This document shows positions 59,763 to 64,000 of a stretch of DNA of 64,000 nucleotides, piece by piece. Made by a program: the position numbers and the translations under genes. The notes beneath the pieces are model-generated. The model did no database searches. It worked only from the letters and a program-made list of their open reading frames with translations, and was not told the DNA's origin. This DNA comes from JBATTK01 sp049670505 (GTDB taxonomy: Bacteria > Bacteroidota > Bacteroidia > Flavobacteriales > Flavobacteriaceae), in the NCBI GenBank assembly GCA_049670505.1, contig JBATTK010000148.1, positions 1 to 64,000 on the forward strand. The letters are read 5' to 3'. Position 1 is the first letter of the stretch. Each line of letters opens with the position of its first letter.

Positions 59763-60182
59763 ATGAGTTTAGATAAAATTTTGTCCATTGGAGGTAAACC
59801 AGGGCTTTTTCAGTTAATGACACAGACCCGCACAGGTTTTGTGGCAGAATCCTTGTTGGATGGAAAAAGGATTACCGTAGGGTTCAGAAACAACGTGAGC
59901 GTGCTTTCGGAAATCGCCATTTATACTTTGGATAAGGAAGTTCCTTTGCGGGAGGTCTTTGAAAAAATCGGCGAAAAAGAAAAAGGTAAAAAAACATCGG
60001 TCGGACATAAGGAAGAGAAGATAAAACTAGAGGAATATTTCTTCGAAATCTTACCAGATTATGATGAGGATAGGGTGTACGCCAGCGATATCAAAAAAAT
60101 AATTCAATGGTACAATATTCTTCACGATCATGGAATTACTGATTTCTCCGAGCCAAGTGACGCGAGTTCCGAGGAAGAATAA
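59763..60182 (+). CDS. DUF5606-family protein
   Basis: A 139-residue cytoplasmic protein of a family confined to Bacteroidota and usually next to def or ruvX, as here. The N-terminal beta barrel begins MSLDKILSIGGKPGLFQLMTQTRTGFVAESLLDGKRITVG and the C-terminal part DEDRVYASDIKKIIQWYNILHDHGITDF is helical, ending in an acidic tail. Function unknown; its constant neighbourhood suggests a link with translation. A strong terminator follows. Confidence 0.9.
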   Translation: MSLDKILSIGGKPGLFQLMTQTRTGFVAESLLDGKRITVGFRNNVSVLSEIAIYTLDKEVPLREVFEKIGEKEKGKKTSVGHKEEKIKLEEYFFEILPDYDEDRVYASDIKKIIQWYNILHDHGITDFSEPSDASSEEE

Positions 60183-60200
60183 AATTGGATAAAAAATATA

Positions 60201-60232
60201 AAAGCCCTGACGCAATCGTCAGGGCTTTTTTT
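60201..60232 (+). terminator. Rho-independent terminator after the ruvX-def-DUF5606 unit
   Basis: AAAGCCCTGACG pairs with CGTCAGGGCTTT around CAAT, followed by T. Same stem as at 171 and 10234. Confidence 0.95.
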
Positions 60233-60296
60233 ATGATAGAAACATCAATTTATTAACTATATTTAACTGACTAATTAACTTAAAAACTAACAGCCG

Positions 60297-63200
60297 ATGC
60301 ATAATCAATCTATAGTCAGGATGGTACTGCTTTTTACGATCCTGAACCTCCCTTCAATTTTTGCACAGGACAAAGAAACCGAAAAGGATACTACCAAGAA
60401 AGCTACCAAAGAACTTCCGTTAGAGCCGGAACGTACCATATCCTTTAGTACGGATCGGGGCACATGGATTTCCTTGGATGTGAGTCCGGATGGAACCACT
60501 ATCGTATTTGACCTCATGGGGGACCTATATACTATTCCCATAGCTGGTGGAAACGCTACTAGGATTACGGGTGGAATGGCCTATGATGTACATCCGAGGT
60601 ACAGTCCCGATGGAAAATCGATCGTATTTATTTCAGATAAAAGCGGATCCGATAATATCTGGACATTACATCTAGATACTAAAGATGAGAAACAGGTAAC
60701 GGAAGAAAAAAAACATAATTTCTTTTCGGCGGAGTGGACCACGGATGGTGAATATATTGTTGGGGTAAAGGGAAGGCGTAACATAAAACCACATATCTAC
60801 CATAAGGAAGGCGGTTCGGGAAGTCAGTTGGTGGATAAGCCCAAGGAAATCAAACTGATCGATCCCGCTTTTAGTGCAGATGGAAAATTATTGTATTTCT
60901 CCCAACGTAGAAACGCATGGAACTATAATGCACAATTGCCGCAATATCAAGTAGGAACCTATGATATGGAAGATGGCGATATGGCCGTTGTCACTTCAAA
61001 ATACGGATCCGCCTTTACACCTACCTTATCACCAGATGGCAAGTGGATGGTATATGGGACCCGGTTTGAAGCGGAAACAGGTTTGATGCTTAGAAATCTA
61101 AAAACAGGAGACGAGCGCTGGTTGGCCTATCCGGTGCAACGGGATGAGCAGGAATCCATAGCCCCTTTGGGTGTATTGCCCGGGATGTCCTTTACACCGG
61201 ATAGTAAAAATTTAATTGCCTCGTACGGAGGTAAAATCCATTCCATATCCTTGGATACTAATTCCGCAAGAGAAATTCCCTTTCAACTAGACGTGGAATT
61301 GGATATGGGACCACGTTTGGCTTTTAAGTATCCCATTGAGGACGTTGCGGAGGCCCTTGCTACACAAATTAGGAATGCCAAGCCATCCCCGGATGGATCC
61401 AAATTAACATTTACGGCCTTGAATAGACTGTATGTCATGGACTTTCCCAATGGAACACCCAAAAGATTGACGGAAAATAATTTTATAGAAGCGCAACCCT
61501 CTTGGTCGCCTGATGGGAAGTATATCGTTTTTAGTACTTGGGAAGAAGGTGGTGGACATTTGTACAAAGTTAATGTAGAAGGCAGATCTAAAATAGAGCA
61601 GCTGACACGGGAAGCCGGCGTATATAGCTATCCGTCCTGGTCTTATCAATCGGATAGGATTGTCTTTCATAGCGGTAGTACCCAATCTTTTCAAGATCTG
61701 TTGGGAATGTTTTCCAGTAGGATTACCGAGAATCTGGTATGGATAAGTACTAATGGCGGTCCTATTAATTTCATCGATAAGTCCAAGGGAAGACAATTCC
61801 CGCATTTCACTAAAGCGGATGACCGAATTTATCTGAGCAATCCGGAAAAGGGGTTGATTTCCATACGATGGGACGGAACCGATGAAAAAGTACATCTAAA
61901 ACTAAAGGGAATTGTTACTTACGGTTCGCAGGATATGTTAGACGAGCATCATTTGTTGCCTATGGAAACGGAGGCCGATGATCCCGACAAGTCATCCAAA
62001 CCCAATGTAATTAAAATTTCACCCAATGGTAAAACGGCCTTGGCCAAGATCAATAATGATATTTATACGGTAACTGTTCCGCAATATGGGAAAACACCCA
62101 CCATTTCATTGGCTAAGGCGGATAAAGCAGCTTTCCCTGCTATGAAATTAACCGTAATGGGCGGGGAGTTTCCATACTGGTCTTCGGACGGGAAAAAAGT
62201 ACATTGGTCCCTGGGAGCAAGTCATTTCCGCTATGACGTAGCGACCGGGACACAATTCAAGGATAGCTTGGCAGCGGCAAAAAAGAAAGAGAAAGAACTC
62301 AAGCAATCAGAAAAAAAATCGGATACTACGGAAACCGACAAGGAAAAGGATAAAAAGAAGGACCCTAAGTTTCTGGCCGATGAATTCAAGATAAAGGTTA
62401 CTTATATAAAGGACACTCCCAAGGGAAATCTCCTGTTAAAAGGTGGACACGTCATTACAATGAAGGGGAACGAGCTCATTGAAAAGGGAGATGTTTTGAT
62501 CGTAAATAATCGAATAAAGGCCGTAGGTGCTTCCGGCAGTTTGGAAGTACCGAAGGATACAAGGGAAATTGATGTTACGGGGAAAACTATAATGCCCGGT
62601 TTTGTAGATACCCATGCCCATTTGCGTCCAAATTGGGGGATACATAAGAATCAGGTTTGGATGTATTCCGCCAACTTGGCCTATGGGGTTACCACTACCC
62701 GAGATCCTCAAACGGGAACGACCGATGTACTCAGTTACTCGGATATGGTGGAGGCCGGTATGGTACATGGCCCTAGAATTTACAGTACAGGCCCTGGTTT
62801 GGGCTTTTGGTTCTATCAATTGGAAAGCTTGGAACAGACCAAAGATGTGTTACGGCAATACAGTGATTATTTTGATACCAAGACCATAAAAATGTATTTG
62901 GTAGGAAACCGCCAACAACGTCAATGGGTTATTGAGGCCTGCAAGGAATTAAAGTTGATGCCTACTACCGAAGGTGGATTGGATTTTAAGTTAAATATGA
63001 CGCAATTATTGGATGGTTACCCCGGACATGAACATTCGTTACCTATTTATCCCATTTATGAAGATGTAGTAAAGGCCATTGCCCAATCCAAAATGGCGGT
63101 TACGCCAACCTTACTTGTTTCGTATGGAGGTCCTTGGGCGGAAAACTATTTTTATTCCCGTGAAGATGTTTGGGGAGATAAAAAACTACACTATTTTACA

Positions 63201-63680
63201 CCTTATAAGGAATTGGCAAGAAAGAGTAGAAGAAGGCCCGGTTGGTTTATGGACGAGGAGCATATCTTTAAAAAACATGCCGAGTTTATGAAAGAACTGG
63301 TGGAAGCCGGTGGTCTCGCCGGAATTGGAAGTCATGGCCAATTACAGGGACTTGGTTTTCATTGGGAGCTGTGGTCGGTCGCCAGTGCAGGCATGGAAAA
63401 TCATGACGCTTTAAAAGTGGCTACTATTATTGGTGCCGAGGCTATTGGCCTGGATGGTGATCTGGGCAGCTTGGAAGCCGGTAAATTGGCCGATATACTA
63501 ATTTTGGAAAAAAATCCATTATCGGATTTGCGAAATACGAATACACTGACCCATGTAATTAAAAATGGGAAAGTATATAATGCCGACACCTTGGATGAAG
63601 TTTGGCCCAAGGAAGAAAAGGCGGAAGCTTTTAATTGGCAGACCAAAAAACCCGAAGGATTGCCCGGAGTTAAGAAATGA
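60297..63680 (+). CDS. Secreted beta-propeller (TolB-like) amidohydrolase
   Basis: A 1127-residue exported protein: signal peptide about 1-24 (VRMVLLFTILNLPSIFA). Residues about 45-660 form TolB-like propeller blades, each with a SPDGK-type turn (RYSPDGKSIVFISD, TLSPDGKWMVYG, KPSPDGSKLTFTA, SWSPDGKYIVFS). A charged linker (about 660-700) joins an amidohydrolase domain: FVDTHAHLRPNWG (metal His773, His775), TIKMYLVGNRQQRQW (possible bridging lysine), GHEHSLPIYPIYED, and IGSHGQLQGLGFHWEL, which supply the remaining metal ligands. Reaction unknown; related fused proteins are common in Flavobacteriia and thought to cleave cyclic or peptide-like amides. Confidence 0.92.
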   Translation: MHNQSIVRMVLLFTILNLPSIFAQDKETEKDTTKKATKELPLEPERTISFSTDRGTWISLDVSPDGTTIVFDLMGDLYTIPIAGGNATRITGGMAYDVHPRYSPDGKSIVFISDKSGSDNIWTLHLDTKDEKQVTEEKKHNFFSAEWTTDGEYIVGVKGRRNIKPHIYHKEGGSGSQLVDKPKEIKLIDPAFSADGKLLYFSQRRNAWNYNAQLPQYQVGTYDMEDGDMAVVTSKYGSAFTPTLSPDGKWMVYGTRFEAETGLMLRNLKTGDERWLAYPVQRDEQESIAPLGVLPGMSFTPDSKNLIASYGGKIHSISLDTNSAREIPFQLDVELDMGPRLAFKYPIEDVAEALATQIRNAKPSPDGSKLTFTALNRLYVMDFPNGTPKRLTENNFIEAQPSWSPDGKYIVFSTWEEGGGHLYKVNVEGRSKIEQLTREAGVYSYPSWSYQSDRIVFHSGSTQSFQDLLGMFSSRITENLVWISTNGGPINFIDKSKGRQFPHFTKADDRIYLSNPEKGLISIRWDGTDEKVHLKLKGIVTYGSQDMLDEHHLLPMETEADDPDKSSKPNVIKISPNGKTALAKINNDIYTVTVPQYGKTPTISLAKADKAAFPAMKLTVMGGEFPYWSSDGKKVHWSLGASHFRYDVATGTQFKDSLAAAKKKEKELKQSEKKSDTTETDKEKDKKKDPKFLADEFKIKVTYIKDTPKGNLLLKGGHVITMKGNELIEKGDVLIVNNRIKAVGASGSLEVPKDTREIDVTGKTIMPGFVDTHAHLRPNWGIHKNQVWMYSANLAYGVTTTRDPQTGTTDVLSYSDMVEAGMVHGPRIYSTGPGLGFWFYQLESLEQTKDVLRQYSDYFDTKTIKMYLVGNRQQRQWVIEACKELKLMPTTEGGLDFKLNMTQLLDGYPGHEHSLPIYPIYEDVVKAIAQSKMAVTPTLLVSYGGPWAENYFYSREDVWGDKKLHYFTPYKELARKSRRRPGWFMDEEHIFKKHAEFMKELVEAGGLAGIGSHGQLQGLGFHWELWSVASAGMENHDALKVATIIGAEAIGLDGDLGSLEAGKLADILILEKNPLSDLRNTNTLTHVIKNGKVYNADTLDEVWPKEEKAEAFNWQTKKPEGLPGVKK

Positions 63681-63708
63681 GAACCTAATGTAACAGGATG
63701 TTCCTGCC

Positions 63709-64000
63709 TCAATCTTCTGGAACTCCGGTATGGATATGTGCACTATCCTTCCACGCAATGCGTTTGGAAGGATAGTATTGTATATTGGCTCGCTTTAAAA
63801 ATGGGACCTGATTTGCCAAACGGACTTTATAGTTTTCCCAATCCCTGTTTTCTTTAGTGCTCCAACCCAATTCGGCATAACCGATAATCCTGGGGAAAGC
63901 CAAATATTCCAGTTCGGCGATGTTGGTAATGGTTTCCGACCAAAGTGGGGCTTCTATTCCTAGAATACTTTCCACCGGAATGCCTTCTATGAATTTTTCT
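63709..64000 (-). CDS. Beta-N-acetylhexosaminidase (GH20), C-terminal end (partial)
   Basis: The frame stays open to the end of the window, so only about 96 C-terminal residues are seen. ESILGIEAPLWSETITNIAELEYLAFPRIIGYAELGWS is the C-terminal hallmark of family-20 hexosaminidases, carrying the tryptophan and glutamate that shape the sugar pocket. The enzyme would release N-acetylglucosamine or N-acetylgalactosamine. Signal peptide, catalytic Asp-Glu pair and start lie beyond the window. Confidence 0.9.
   Translation of the reverse strand, partial: EKFIEGIPVESILGIEAPLWSETITNIAELEYLAFPRIIGYAELGWSTKENRDWENYKVRLANQVPFLKRANIQYYPSKRIAWKDSAHIHTGVPED

Noticed and set aside
1..64000. tRNA, rRNA, prophage or insertion-sequence genes
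   Set aside because: Intergenic regions were read for tRNA-like stems with CCA or GTTC loops, integrases and transposases; none was recognised, although a computational scan was not possible.

Overview
The window is chromosomal DNA of a member of the Bacteroidota, almost certainly a (probably marine) Flavobacteriaceae species. Supporting signs: many copies of the -7 promoter motif TAnnTTTG upstream of genes on both strands; FecI/FecR/TonB-receptor regulation; a secreted protein with the gliding-motility/type-B sorting C-terminus of the type IX secretion system; NusB with the long Bacteroidota N-terminal extension; and families largely confined to this phylum (DUF3276, DUF5606, DUF4856). Genus cannot be fixed from the sequence alone. 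No rRNA, tRNA, CRISPR array, prophage or insertion sequence was recognised.

Layout. 1-12.3 kb: end of a short-chain dehydrogenase, 1-Cys peroxiredoxin, DinB/YfiT-like enzyme, cupin-GNAT pair, thioredoxin-like protein, large secreted M14 carboxypeptidase, PUR-domain DUF3276 protein, ABC exporter, nusB-DUF1573-yajC, then pepT with a YdeI-like protein. 12.4-17.4 kb: sigma factor / FecR anti-sigma / STN-domain TonB receptor, a cell-surface signalling trio. 17.5-22 kb: small secreted protein, pyrD, a methyltransferase, Dabb and LysE proteins, HMG-CoA lyase, then a 162-bp hairpin-forming inverted repeat. 22.2-29.1 kb: a compact probable iron/haem acquisition locus (DUF4856 lipoprotein, imelysin lipoprotein, HTTM/vitamin-K-carboxylase-like membrane enzyme, TonB receptor, haem-binding protein) led by a strong promoter beside a 25-bp near-perfect palindrome. 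29.2-42.4 kb: housekeeping (guaB, lysA, sucC, uvrB) mixed with lipoproteins, thioredoxin, LON-domain, TerB-like, Hsp20 and M20 peptidase genes. 42.5-46.2 kb: type-B secreted repeat protein and a two-gene ABC transporter. 46.3-49.9 kb: an unrecognised protein with protein-kinase-like motifs, about 750 bp of degenerate heptanucleotide repeat, a nucleoid-associated protein with a pure heptamer array just before its start codon, and a pRiA4b ORF-3-like protein. 49.9-53.2 kb: haem A synthase, CCA-adding enzyme, threonylcarbamoyl-AMP synthase. 53.2-57.8 kb: glycosyltransferases and a small-molecule-methyltransferase-like protein, probably for lipopolysaccharide or another surface glycan, followed on the map by dapD. 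58.7-64 kb: ruvX, def, DUF5606, a beta-propeller amidohydrolase, and the end of a GH20 hexosaminidase.

Most informative observations: (1) the degenerate heptamer-repeat tract and its pure relative directly upstream of the nucleoid-protein start; (2) the HTTM enzyme, keeping the Lys and His of the gamma-carboxylase active site, embedded in an iron/haem uptake locus with a candidate operator; (3) the sigma factor whose conserved N-terminus extends upstream of every ATG/GTG/TTG; (4) a probable wrong start for ruvX, revealed by a consensus promoter overlapping the first ATG; (5) kinase-like catalytic motifs in an otherwise unknown protein; (6) the 162-bp palindromic element.
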